Source: Gordonia sp. PP30
GTDB taxonomy: Bacteria > Actinomycetota > Actinomycetes > Mycobacteriales > Mycobacteriaceae
Assembly: GCF_023100845.1 (NCBI RefSeq)
Contig: NZ_CP095864.1
Span: 1,178,001-1,242,000 of the forward strand
Direction of reading: 5' to 3'
Length of the DNA: 64,000 nucleotides
This document shows, piece by piece, positions 1-7,981 of this stretch (positions within the stretch are counted from its first letter, which is position 1; every line of letters starts with the position of its first letter). The notes beneath the pieces were generated by a model. The model saw nothing but the letters and a program-made list of their open reading frames with translations, had not been told where the DNA came from and searched no databases. The translations under genes were made by a program, and so were the position numbers.

Positions 1-1008
1 CTGGACGGCGAAGGCCTCGTTGAGCTCGTAGAGATCGATGTCGTCGATCGTCATGTTCGCGATACGCAGCACCTTGCGCACGGCCTCGATCGGGCCCAGG
101 CCCATGATCTCCGGGGAGAGACCGGTCGCGGCGGTGGCGACGATCCGGGCGAGCGGGGTGAGGCCGAGTTCCTTGGCCTTGGTGTCGCTCATGATGACCA
201 GGGCGGCGGCGCCGTCGTTCAGCGGGCAGGCGTTGCCCGCGGTGATGGTGCCGTCCGGGCGGAAGACCGGCTTCAGCTGGCTGATCTTCTCGTAGGTGGT
301 GCCGGCGCGCGGGCCGTCGTCGGTGGTGACCTGCGTGCCGTCGGCCAGGGTGACCGGGTCGATCTCGCGGGCGAAGAAGCCCTCGGCGATGGCCTTCTCG
401 GCGCGGTTCTGGCTGAGCACGCCCCAGCGGTCCTGGTCCTCGCGGGAGATGCCGGTGAAGCTGGCGACGTTCTCGGCGGTCTGGCCCATGGCGATGTAGA
501 CGTCGGGGAGCAGGCCGTCCTGGCGGGGGTCGTGCCACGGTCCCTGGCCGCCCTGGGCGGCGAGCTCGGTGCGGGCCTCGGCGTCGGCGAAGATCGGGTT
601 CTTGGAGTTGGGCAGGCCGTCGGCGGCACCGGCGGTGCCGAAACTGGAGACGCTCTCGACGCCGCCGGAGATGAACACGTCGCCCTCACCGGCCTTGATG
701 GCGTGCAGGGCCATGCGGGTGGTCTGCAACGACGACGAGCAGTAGCGGTTCACCGTCACGCCGGGGACGTGGTCGAGGCCGAGTTCGACGGCGACGACGC
801 GCGCGATGTTGTACCCGCCTGCACCGCCGGGCTGGCCGATGCCGAGGTGGATGTCGTCGATGTCGGCGACGTCGAGCTCGGGCACCTTGCTCAGTGCGGT
901 GGCGACCATCTGGCGAGCGAGCTCATCCGGACGGACGTCCTTGAGGGATCCCTTGCCGGCGCGGCCGATGGGGGAACGGGCGGTGGAGACGATCACAGCT
1001 TCAGACAT
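1..1008 (-). CDS. acetyl-CoA C-acetyltransferase (thiolase), 3' end cut by window edge
   Basis: Thiolase family enzyme that condenses or cleaves acyl-CoA. The visible 336 residues start at ATG 1008 with an N-terminal STARSPIG block. The nucleophilic cysteine lies in NRYCSSSLQT, followed by a glycine-rich GDVFISGGVES segment. The visible part ends in LNEAFAVQ, the usual motif shortly before the C-terminal catalytic His/Cys region, so roughly 60-70 residues are missing beyond position 1. The start lies 54 bp from the divergent cbs start. M. tuberculosis has fadA3 (Rv1074c) at the equivalent place. Whether it works in beta-oxidation or acetoacetyl-CoA formation cannot be told from sequence alone. 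Confidence 0.93.
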   Translation of the reverse strand, partial: MSEAVIVSTARSPIGRAGKGSLKDVRPDELARQMVATALSKVPELDVADIDDIHLGIGQPGGAGGYNIARVVAVELGLDHVPGVTVNRYCSSSLQTTRMALHAIKAGEGDVFISGGVESVSSFGTAGAADGLPNSKNPIFADAEARTELAAQGGQGPWHDPRQDGLLPDVYIAMGQTAENVASFTGISREDQDRWGVLSQNRAEKAIAEGFFAREIDPVTLADGTQVTTDDGPRAGTTYEKISQLKPVFRPDGTITAGNACPLNDGAAALVIMSDTKAKELGLTPLARIVATAATGLSPEIMGLGPIEAVRKVLRIANMTIDDIDLYELNEAFAVQ

Positions 1009-1062
1009 GCGGTCAGAATAGCCGGGGTCGAGTGGTTCCGGGCGGAGTGTCACTATGGACCC

Positions 1063-2472
1063 ATGCGCATCGCGAATCACGTCGTGGACCTGGTAGGAAA
1101 CACACCGCTGGTCAAGCTCAACTCGGTGGTGAAACCGGGTGCGGGACTGGTCGCCGCGAAGATCGAGTACCTGAACCCGGGAGGCAGTTCCAAGGACCGC
1201 ATCGCCACGCGGATGATCGACGCCGCCGAGGCGTCGGGCGAACTGAAGCCGGGCGGCACCATCGTGGAGCCGACGTCGGGCAACACCGGTGTCGGACTGG
1301 CTCTGGTGGCGCAGCAGCGCGGCTACAAGTGCATCTTCGTCTGCCCCGACAAGGTGGCCGAGGACAAGCGGAACGTGCTGCGCGCGTACGGCGCGCAGGT
1401 GGTCGTGTGCCCGACGGCGGTCCCGCCGGAGCACCCGGACAGCTACTACAACGTCTCCGACCGCCTGGTGCGCGAGACGCCCGGCGCGTGGAAGCCGAAC
1501 CAGTACGCGAATCCGAACGGTCCGCTCAGCCACTACGAGACCACCGGCCCGGAGATCTGGAACGACACCGACGGCACTGTGACGCACTTCGTCGCCGGCG
1601 TCGGCACCGGCGGCACCATCACCGGGACCGGGCGCTACCTCAAGGAGGTGTCCGACGGCCGCGTCAAGGTGGTCGGCGTCGACCCCGAGGGCTCGGTCTA
1701 TTCGGGCGGCTCGGGCCGTCCGTATCTGGTCGAGGGCGTCGGCGAGGACTTCTGGCCGGACGCCTACGACCCGACCATCCCCGACGAGATCATCGCGGTC
1801 TCCGACGCCGACTCGTTCGAGATGACGCGGCGCCTGGCCCGCGAGGAGGGCCTGCTGGTGGGCGGGTCGTGCGGTATGGCCGTCGTCGCCGCACTGGAGG
1901 TCGCCGAGCGCGAAGGGCCGGACGCTGTGGTGGTGGTGCTGCTGCCCGACGGCGGCCGCGGATACCTGTCGAAGATCTTCAACGACGACTGGATGAGCAG
2001 CTACGGCTTCCTGCGCACGCCCCTGGAAGGCGAGCTGCCGGAGTTCACCGTGGGCGAGGTGCTGCGCAGCAAGACCGGTGTTCTGCCCGACCTGGTGCAC
2101 ACGCATCCGCAGGAGACGCTGCGCGACGCGATCGAGATCCTTCGCGAGTTCGGTGTGTCGCAGATGCCGGTCGTGGGCGCGGAGCCGCCGATCATGGCGG
2201 GTGAGATCGCGGGTGCGGTGAACGAGCGTGACCTGTTGTCGGCGGTCTTCGAGGGCCGGGCGACGCTGGCCGATCCGGTGTCGGCGCACATGGGGCCCGC
2301 CTTCCCGCTGATCGGTGCCGGCGAACCCGTGTCGTCGGCGCTGGAAGCTCTGAGTACCTCCGATGCGTTGATGGTGGTGGAGGACGGCAAGCCGATCGGC
2401 GTCATCACCCGGCACGACCTGCTCGCCTACGCCAGCACCCATCCGCTTCCGATTCGTGAGGACAAGCAGTGA
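1063..2472 (+). CDS. cbs: cystathionine beta-synthase
   Basis: PLP enzyme joining serine and homocysteine to cystathionine, the first step of reverse transsulfuration. The 469-residue length matches mycobacterial CBS (Rv1077, about 464). The PLP lysine lies in PGGSSKDRIA near residue 44, and a PTSGNTG phosphate/substrate loop follows. After the catalytic core (about residues 1-330) there are two C-terminal CBS (Bateman) motifs, one ending in the VNERDLLSAVF region and one in VITRHDLLAY. There is no N-terminal heme domain. ATG 1063 is chosen because the family N-terminus (RIANHVVDLVGNTPL) starts there; the longer open frame upstream lies over the divergent thiolase. The stop overlaps the metB start. 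Confidence 0.95.
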   Translation: MRIANHVVDLVGNTPLVKLNSVVKPGAGLVAAKIEYLNPGGSSKDRIATRMIDAAEASGELKPGGTIVEPTSGNTGVGLALVAQQRGYKCIFVCPDKVAEDKRNVLRAYGAQVVVCPTAVPPEHPDSYYNVSDRLVRETPGAWKPNQYANPNGPLSHYETTGPEIWNDTDGTVTHFVAGVGTGGTITGTGRYLKEVSDGRVKVVGVDPEGSVYSGGSGRPYLVEGVGEDFWPDAYDPTIPDEIIAVSDADSFEMTRRLAREEGLLVGGSCGMAVVAALEVAEREGPDAVVVVLLPDGGRGYLSKIFNDDWMSSYGFLRTPLEGELPEFTVGEVLRSKTGVLPDLVHTHPQETLRDAIEILREFGVSQMPVVGAEPPIMAGEIAGAVNERDLLSAVFEGRATLADPVSAHMGPAFPLIGAGEPVSSALEALSTSDALMVVEDGKPIGVITRHDLLAYASTHPLPIREDKQ

Positions 2473-3641
2473 CAGAAGAGGGATTCTCGACCGCCGGATT
2501 TTCGACCGCCGGATTTTCGACCAAGGCCATTCACGCGGGCTGGGATCCGGACGGCCGCACCGGCGCCGTCAATGTGCCGATCTACGCGAGTTCGACGTTC
2601 GCGCAGGACGGCGTGGGCGGCATGCGCGACGGTTTCGAGTACGCGCGGACCGGGAACCCGACCCGCCGGGTGCTGGAGGCGAACCTCGCCGCCATCGAAG
2701 GCGGTGCGTACGGCCGGGCCTTCGCATCCGGCATGGCGGCGACCGACGCCGTGCTGCGGGCCGCCCTGCGTCCCGGTGACCACCTCGTCATCCCGAACGA
2801 CGCCTACGGTGGCACCTTCCGGCTGATCGACAAGGTGTTCTCGCAGTGGGGGATCGAATACTCGGTGGCGCCAGTCAACGACGTCGCCGCCGTCGCCGCG
2901 GCGATGACCCCGAAGACCAGGCTGGTCTGGACCGAGACGCCCACCAATCCGCTGCTGAACGTCGGCGACATCGCGGCGATCGCCCACGTCGCACACGAGG
3001 GCGGCGCGAAACTGGTGGTGGACAACACCTTCGCCACCCCGTACCTGCAGCAGCCGCTGGCGCTCGGGGCCGACGTGGTGCTGCACTCGACCACCAAGTA
3101 CCTGGGCGGCCACTCCGACGTCGTCGGCGGCGCGCTGATCACCGCCGACGAGCAGTTCGACGCCGACGTCGCCTTCCTGCAGAACGGCGCGGGCGCGGTG
3201 CCCGGCCCGTTCGACGCCTACCTGACCATGCGCGGGATCAAGACCCTCGCGGTCCGGATGGAGCGGCACTGCGACAACGCGGAGAAGCTGGTCGAGGTGC
3301 TCTCCGGCAGCTCGAAGGTGCGGTCCGTGCTGTACCCCGGGCTCGACGATCACCCCGGGCACGACGCGGCCGCCCGTCAGATGCGCCGCTTCGGCGGCAT
3401 GATCTCGGTGCGGCTGGCCGGTGGCAAGGAGGCGGCGCTCGACTTCTGCGCCCGCACCAAGGTCTTCACGCTGGCCGAATCGCTCGGCGGCATCGAGTCG
3501 CTGATCGAGCACCCCGGCGCGATGACGCATGCGTCGACCGCGGGGTCCCTGCTCGAGGTACCCGATGACCTGGTGCGGCTGTCGGTCGGCATCGAGGACG
3601 CCGACGACCTGATCGCCGACGTGGAGCAGGCCCTCGGCTGA
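2469..3641 (+). CDS. metB: cystathionine gamma-synthase / gamma-lyase family enzyme
   Basis: Cys/Met-metabolism PLP enzyme of 390 residues. The PLP lysine is in HSTTKYLGGHSD, with YARTGNPTR near the N-terminus and a C-terminal SLGGIESLIEHP block. GTG 2469 overlaps the cbs stop (TGA 2470-2472), indicating translational coupling and a two-gene transsulfuration operon. The family includes both gamma-synthase (MetB) and gamma-lyase (CGL). The MetB name follows Rv1079, but next to cbs a lyase role is equally plausible. An odd 15-bp triplication encodes GFSTA-GFSTA-GFST just before the conserved TKAIHAG start of the domain. Confidence 0.92.
   Translation: MTEEGFSTAGFSTAGFSTKAIHAGWDPDGRTGAVNVPIYASSTFAQDGVGGMRDGFEYARTGNPTRRVLEANLAAIEGGAYGRAFASGMAATDAVLRAALRPGDHLVIPNDAYGGTFRLIDKVFSQWGIEYSVAPVNDVAAVAAAMTPKTRLVWTETPTNPLLNVGDIAAIAHVAHEGGAKLVVDNTFATPYLQQPLALGADVVLHSTTKYLGGHSDVVGGALITADEQFDADVAFLQNGAGAVPGPFDAYLTMRGIKTLAVRMERHCDNAEKLVEVLSGSSKVRSVLYPGLDDHPGHDAAARQMRRFGGMISVRLAGGKEAALDFCARTKVFTLAESLGGIESLIEHPGAMTHASTAGSLLEVPDDLVRLSVGIEDADDLIADVEQALG
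2481..2525 (+). repeat. three tandem 15-bp units at the 5' end of metB
   Basis: Units at 2481-2495, 2496-2510 and 2511-2525, nearly identical (GGATTYTCGACC plus 3 nt). They keep frame and add GFSTA per copy upstream of the conserved enzyme fold, so they look like a replication-slippage product. Confidence 0.85.
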
Positions 3642-3646
3642 GGGCC
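3629..3646 (+). terminator. hairpin over the metB stop codon
   Basis: GGCCCTC, loop GGCT, GAGGGCC: a perfect 7-bp GC stem spanning the metB stop. It lacks a T-tract, which is common for actinobacterial terminators. It lies between convergent metB and the hydrolase pseudogene. Confidence 0.5.
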
Positions 3647-3666
3647 CGCGGCCGCTTCGGCGGTCG

Positions 3667-5508
3667 TCAGTCGTCGTCGCGGCCGCGTCGCAGTTGGAAG
3701 CGGGTCTTCGCTTTGCCGGATCCGGAGGGCTCGGGCGCTGAGCCGTCCCGGAGCGGTGCCTCGAAGTCGTCGGGCACCAGGCCGTGCGCGAGCATGTAGC
3801 CCTGCAGCCCGGTGAGCGTGGTCCGCGCGGCGTCGATCTTCTTCAGTGCCGGCGACTTGGGATCGCTGAAGGTCTCCATGCGGTTGTAGTCGGCGGCGAG
3901 TCCGGTCTCGGCATCGGCGATGTCCTGCCACAGGTTGTCGTCGAACGGCTCCCCGACATCGCGCAGGGCCTGAGCGGTCGCGACCCGGATCGCGAGGCTC
4001 GTGGGATCGAGGACCAGGTTCTCGCCGCCCGTGCGGGCGGTCGCCGCGGCGGCGGCCACCATCCCGCCGGTACCGCCGAGGCCGGTCAGCATCGCCATGC
4101 CGCCGGCCATGCCGCCCGGGCCGAAGGCGGCGAGCCCGCTGGTGACCGCCGCGGCGCCCGCGGTGCCCGCGGCGCCGGCCATGGCCACGCCGACCGGTCC
4201 CGCGGCGAGCAGGGCGACGCCGACCGCGGCCATCGCGACCCGGGTGGTGGTGCTCGGGGACCATCGGCTGCCCGACAGGTGATCGTTCACCTCCTGCACG
4301 GCCGCCTGCACCTTCTTGCCGGTTCCGGTCGGATAGCCCAACTGCACCATGAACGGCCACGATCGCCTGGAGTGCGGCGTCGCCGGTGTCGATCTCGTGC
4401 GGCGCGATCAGGTTGGTGTTGGCGAGCACGACGGTCAGCGCGATCGCCTCGGACAGGTCCCACCTTCGGGGGAGGTTCGGCATGCGACCCTTGCTGAGTT
4501 CCTCGATCTCCTGCGGAATCGCGTGCCCGGTGCTCTGCTCGATCAGTTCGGCGACGTAGTTGTCGCGGAGAACGCTGAACGGCGTCCTCGAAACGGTTCG
4601 CCCTCTCGTCGTCGATCTTGTCGGTGACGTGATTGGCGAACTCGATGGTCGCGAGGGTGCTCGCCTGGTCTTCGGTGAGACGGGGGACGACCGCGCTCGA
4701 CGCGATCACGACGTCCTTGCCCGGATTCAGTATCTGGTCGACCAGCGTCGCGATCGCCGGATGTCGCAGGTACGAGGGCGACCGGTGCCCGGTCGCGCCG
4801 GTGATCATGAAGTCCTGAGCGCCGGGGAACAGTGCCGCGAGTCCCTTGCCGGCGGTCACCGCGTCGGCGGGATCGAGGAAGTTGGACCAGTCGTCGACGC
4901 GCGAATACGGGAATCGCTTGAGGATGCGGGCCCGACCCTGATGCAGGACCGGCGAGCCCGCGGGACTGCCGATGGTGATGAAGCGCCGCACATGGACGCC
5001 GGAGGGCAGGTTGTCGAGCAGATCGATCGCGATGACGCTGCCGAGGCTGTGCCCGATCAGAATGATGTCGTCCTTGTGCGGCAGATCGTCGATGACGCGC
5101 TGCAGCACCGCGGCGCGCGTCTTCTCGTCGGTCAAGTAGTTCTTGACCTGCTTGAGTTCCGCGATCGGGGCCGCATTGATCGCGGCGCTCTGGATGGGGT
5201 GGACCATCGCCCCGGAGATCCGGTGAAATCCGAAGGTCTTGACGTCCTCGCAGCGGCGAATCGTGCGCTCGACCTACGCCTGGCGCCGCTCGAAGGCGCG
5301 GCGCGGTCGTCCTTCTCCTTGTAGGTGTTCTTGGGGTGGGCGACGCTGAGCCCCGTGGTCCCGAGCAGGGCGGCGTAGCGCGGCGCCACGACGCCCCGCT
5401 CGTCGATCGGCTCGGCGCCGAGGATCGCGAGCGATCCGTTCAGCGCGGCAAGCCTTCATGGTCGGCGTCGCCGTCCGGCCCGACACAGTGCAGGTATACG
5501 ACCTTCAT
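3667..5508 (-). pseudogene. decayed alpha/beta-hydrolase (lipase-like) gene with membrane-type C-terminus
   Basis: One ancestral reading frame is spread over three minus-strand frames. It starts at ATG 5508 (MKVVYLHCVG, behind a GGAGGG site). It then meets a frameshift near 5455, another near 5310, an in-frame TAG at 5274-5276, a third shift near 4583 and a fourth near 4350. The pieces read continuously when joined: a nucleophile elbow GHSLGS in the middle part, a segment with MPNLPRRWDLSEAI, and a Gly/Ala-rich hydrophobic stretch (about 4050-4250) before a charged C-terminal tail. No single piece is a full enzyme. Five independent lesions argue for a true pseudogene, although base-call errors could account for some shifts. 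The substrate is unknown. Confidence 0.75.
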
Positions 5509-5672
5509 GAAATCCCTCCATCGTCCCGAATGGTGCATGCACACCAAGATGTGAGAACACTAGCCGACGGGTCGGACAAGGCACTTCAAGGTTTGCGGAA
5601 GGCCGACTGGCGTGAGGGAAACGTCCTGGTCAGAGGATTGCGAAAAGCATCCAAGAGTATGTTTCCGGAAGT

Positions 5673-5700
5673 GGAACCGGAAAGGGGGGTCGGTGCGTCT
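5673..5700 (+). promoter_or_regulatory. ECF-sigma-type promoter match (copy 1)
   Basis: GGAACC (5673-5678), a 17-nt spacer and CGTCT (5696-5700). This fits the GGAAC-N16-18-CGTC pattern known for mycobacterial SigM-like ECF factors. It lies about 190 nt upstream of the ESX-like gene. Apart from this promoter and the leader stem-loops, 5509-5888 holds no supportable gene. Confidence 0.5.
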
Positions 5701-5773
5701 AACTATTACAACGAGGTTCCTGGTGGAACGGGGGATCATGAGGAGCCTCGCGGTTGAGGGGAAGTGGCGGGCG

Positions 5774-5854
5774 GCCCGGCAGGGGGAGCCGGGCGCACGT
5801 CACTCCGGGGGACGTGGTTGGGGGTCCGACGGCGGGGGAGCCGGATCCCCAACC
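5774..5854 (+). promoter_or_regulatory. G-loop stem-loop series in the ESX-like gene leader
   Basis: Three successive stem-loops. The first is GCCCGGC/GCCGGGC (5774-5780 with 5788-5794, loop AGGGGGA). The second is ACGTC/GACGT (5797-5801 with 5811-5815, loop ending in GGGG). The third is GGTTGGGG/CCCCAACC (5816-5823 with 5847-5854) with an inner TCCG/CGGA stem and a GGCGGGGGAG loop. All expose a run of 4-5 G. A further GGAGGGGGAG serves as the ribosome-binding site just before the start at 5889. Confidence 0.5.
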
Positions 5855-5888
5855 GCATCCGTATCGGGGACGACGGAGGGGGAGCTCG

Positions 5889-6173
5889 ATGGCCGGCGAG
5901 GTGAGGTCGGAAGCCGACGTGTGGCGCTTGCGCGCCGCGGCGGCTGAGGACGCGGCGCGGGAACTCGGGGGTCTCGCGTCGGACTTGCGACGAGTGCTTC
6001 GACGGAACTACTTCGGCGTCGATTGCGTTGAGGGGCAGGCGCTCTTCGACAAGCTGATCCAGGTGACGGGTCAAGTTGCCGCCGACTTCGACGCTCAATG
6101 TGCCGAACTGGACCAGCTATCGAGTCGGTGTACGGCAGCCGCTGCCGCATACGACGAGGCGGACGTCTGGTGA
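5889..6173 (+). CDS. small ESX/EspC-like protein with type VII secretion motif
   Basis: A 94-residue, Ala-rich, all-helical small protein. Two helical stretches flank a turn near residue 40, where NYFG sits in place of the WxG of WXG100 proteins. The C-terminus carries YDEAD (Tyr88-Asp92), matching the YxxxD/E type VII secretion signal. Size, helix-turn-helix layout and signal suggest an EspC/DUF2580-like ESX substrate, but no ESX machinery genes are in the window. ATG 5889 has a strong purine-rich ribosome-binding site. The stop overlaps the GTG of the lipoprotein gene, so the two are likely co-translated. The pair lies behind an ECF-type promoter and G-rich leader. Confidence 0.65.
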   Translation: MAGEVRSEADVWRLRAAAAEDAARELGGLASDLRRVLRRNYFGVDCVEGQALFDKLIQVTGQVAADFDAQCAELDQLSSRCTAAAAAYDEADVW

Positions 6174-6847
6174 CAGGCTGGTTATGGTCAGAACGGTCAC
6201 TCGGGTTGGTCCGATTGTTGATGGCGGGCGGCGCGGTATTGACGATGACGAGTGCGTGCAGCGCGGACGATGACCGTAGGTCCGAAGTGGTCGGATCTGG
6301 TTCCGTGGCGGCTGACTCGCGAGCCGCCGGTGTTCGGCAAACGGATGCTGATGGGCACGTGCTGCCGTTCGTCACCACTCACGCTCATCGTTGGAGTGGC
6401 GCGAACGACGGAACGACCTATGAACCGTGCACTGCGGTGACAGCCACGGACTTGCTGGCGGTAGGAATGGAGCCTCGCTCGGTGCGTGATGCCGCGGGAA
6501 CTGATGGGCAGACGCTCCGTGGCTGCGTGTGGACTTCGGCTGTTGAGAGAGGTCGAGTCGAGTGGGACCTCAGCCAGTTCGTTGGGAACTCGCCCGGGCT
6601 TGCGGCGGATAAGCAGCGCCAGGCGTCGTCGCTAGACATGTGGCTCCCGGACATCTTGATCGACGGCCGCGTGGTTGGGGTGCACCGCTTCACAAACGGT
6701 GCGAACTGCGACACCTATGTGCAGTCGGGGATGGCTGCAGTCAACACGATGGTCATTCACCATGGCTCCCCGCACCCGGCGCCGGAGGAGATCTGCGCCA
6801 AGGCGATCGAGTTCACGCGCGCCACGATCGGGAAGATGCCGCGTTGA
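6170..6847 (+). CDS. putative lipoprotein, DUF3558-like
   Basis: A 225-residue secreted protein. GTG 6170 overlaps the upstream TGA and is preferred over in-frame upstream codons that would run over the ESX-like gene. The N-terminus has Arg and a hydrophobic segment (LVRLLMAGGAVLTM) ending in a lipobox-like TSAC near residue 28. The mature part carries the DUF3558 pattern: a PCTAVTATDLLAVG block, then GCVW about 35 residues later, plus two further cysteines. The function of the family is unknown. Partner of the ESX-like gene at 5889. A second protein of the same type is at 34224, in the kinase locus. Confidence 0.65.
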   Translation: MTGWLWSERSLGLVRLLMAGGAVLTMTSACSADDDRRSEVVGSGSVAADSRAAGVRQTDADGHVLPFVTTHAHRWSGANDGTTYEPCTAVTATDLLAVGMEPRSVRDAAGTDGQTLRGCVWTSAVERGRVEWDLSQFVGNSPGLAADKQRQASSLDMWLPDILIDGRVVGVHRFTNGANCDTYVQSGMAAVNTMVIHHGSPHPAPEEICAKAIEFTRATIGKMPR

Positions 6848-6868
6848 GGAGATTCCTCACCGACGGAT

Positions 6869-6900
6869 GGAACCGAACAGAGGTCTGGTGCGTCTAAATA
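6869..6900 (+). promoter_or_regulatory. ECF-sigma-type promoter match (copy 2)
   Basis: GGAACC (6869-6874), 16-nt spacer, then CGTCTAAATA (6891-6900). It resembles copy 1 beyond the boxes: both share GGTGCGTCTAA. It begins right after the lipoprotein gene and has no clear coding region behind it. Confidence 0.45.
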
Positions 6901-6918
6901 TGTGACGCGAGAAAGCTG

Positions 6919-7041
6919 CCGCCCGGGGGACGGCGGGTTGATCGCCGAGGGGGATGGTCGACAGCCGGTACGGGGGAACCGGTGGTCGGCCGCTTGGGGG
7001 AACGAGGCGGAGGTCGGGCAGCGGGGAGCCCGGCCTCCGCC
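6919..7041 (+). ncRNA. possible structured RNA with repeated G-loop hairpins
   Basis: Downstream of ECF-type promoter copy 2 are at least three stem-loops: CCGCC/GGCGG (6919-6936, loop CGGGGGAC), CCGGT/ACCGG (6965-6982, loop ACGGGGGA), and a strong GGCGGAGG-T-CGGGC / GCCCG-G-CCTCCGCC (7006-7041, loop AGCGGGGA). Open frames crossing it read as low-complexity Arg/Pro and are not credible. It is either a small RNA or a relic leader of a lost ESX-like gene. Together with the tandem repeat at 7120 it accounts for the gene-free stretch 6848-7421. Confidence 0.35.
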
Positions 7042-7119
7042 TCACTCGTGTGCATCGTCGGACGTGGCAGCGGTCGAGTCCATAGGCAGCGCTCGCGAGT
7101 GCTGCGCATGTATCGATCC

Positions 7120-7271
7120 GCTGCCACGGCGCTCGGGCGCTGCCACGATGCTCGGGCGCTGCCACGATGCTCGGGCGCTGCCACGATGCTCGGGCGCTGC
7201 CACGATGCTCAGGCGCTGCCACGATGCTCAGGCGCTGCCACGACGCTCGCTCGCTGCCGCGCCGCGCGGGT
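7120..7271 (+). repeat. 19-bp tandem repeat, 7 units plus a degenerate eighth
   Basis: Units of GCTGCCACGATGCTCGGGC start at 7120, 7139, 7158, 7177, 7196, 7215 and 7234; a decayed unit occupies 7253-7271. Units 2-4 are identical, and the outer ones drift, as in a minisatellite growing from its middle. The 19-bp period shifts frame at each unit, so it is non-coding. It lies directly upstream of the XRE gene. Confidence 0.9.
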
Positions 7272-7421
7272 CCTGCGACGCCATAGGGCCTCGGTGGGGC
7301 TGGTCACGGGCGGGCGTGTCGTGCCTGGTCAGCCGGGTAGAGAAGGGTCGCTGACGGGGTGCCGGACGTCTACACATCATGGTGGGCAGACATTTTGGTG
7401 TGTGTTGGACAGATTGGAACC

Positions 7422-7793
7422 ATGTCCGGCAGAGAACGTGGATCCCTCGAATGGGACACCTTCGCGTTCTCGTTCGCGCATCGGCTCGTGACCGTCCGGA
7501 AGGCGCGTGGATACTCGCAAGAAGAGCTCGCTCACCGGAGCGGGATGCACCGCAACGCGGTGTCGAACCTGGAGCGCGGCACCGGTAATCGGGAGCCGTA
7601 CGTGTCGGATCCACAACTCTCGACGGTGTACCGGCTGGCCAAGGCGCTCGACGTCGCACCGGAACTGCTGCTGCCGGACGTTTCGATGCCGTTGAAGACG
7701 CGGTCGACCGAGCAGGAGTCGAACAAGGCGATGTCGCGTATCGAGGCCGAGCTGTACGGCGTGATCGCCGCGGAGCGGGACTCGATCTACTGA
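7422..7793 (+). CDS. XRE-family helix-turn-helix regulator
   Basis: A 123-residue DNA-binding protein. The HTH_XRE fold covers about residues 20-85: RLVTVRKARGYSQEELAHRSG, then HRNAVSNLERG as recognition helix, then a YRLAKALDVAPELLLP closing helix. The C-terminal 35 residues are charged. ATG 7422 is preferred because the domain follows at the normal distance; an upstream in-frame start would lie in the repeat-flanked region. It is monocistronic, between the tandem repeat and the greA terminator. Targets cannot be inferred. Confidence 0.8.
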   Translation: MSGRERGSLEWDTFAFSFAHRLVTVRKARGYSQEELAHRSGMHRNAVSNLERGTGNREPYVSDPQLSTVYRLAKALDVAPELLLPDVSMPLKTRSTEQESNKAMSRIEAELYGVIAAERDSIY

Positions 7794-7938
7794 ACCGCTG
7801 ACCGCACCGCGACAGCCGGACGGTTTACGCGACGGCCGGTCATTCCCGCGACGATCGGGGTCGTCGCTTCCGCGACGGGTGTCGCGCGGGGGATCCGGCT
7901 GTCGCGGACACGACCCGGAACCGGAAGTGCGCAAACGA

Positions 7939-7970
7939 AAGCCGGGCCGCAGGAGGCTGCGGCCCGGCTT
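7939..7970 (-). terminator. rho-independent terminator of greA
   Basis: Perfect 14-bp stem AAGCCGGGCCGCAG / CTGCGGCCCGGCTT with a 4-nt loop. Read on the minus strand it is followed by TTTCGTTT. It lies 12 bp after the greA stop. Confidence 0.9.
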
Positions 7971-7981
7971 CGTCGACGATC

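Noticed and set aside
7120..7271. CRISPR array
   Set aside because: Units are 19 bp, directly abutting with no spacers, and no cas genes are present.
6902..7354. coding region through the G-loop and tandem-repeat stretch
   Set aside because: The 19-bp period breaks any frame into low-complexity text, and the hairpin pattern fits a non-coding leader or RNA better.
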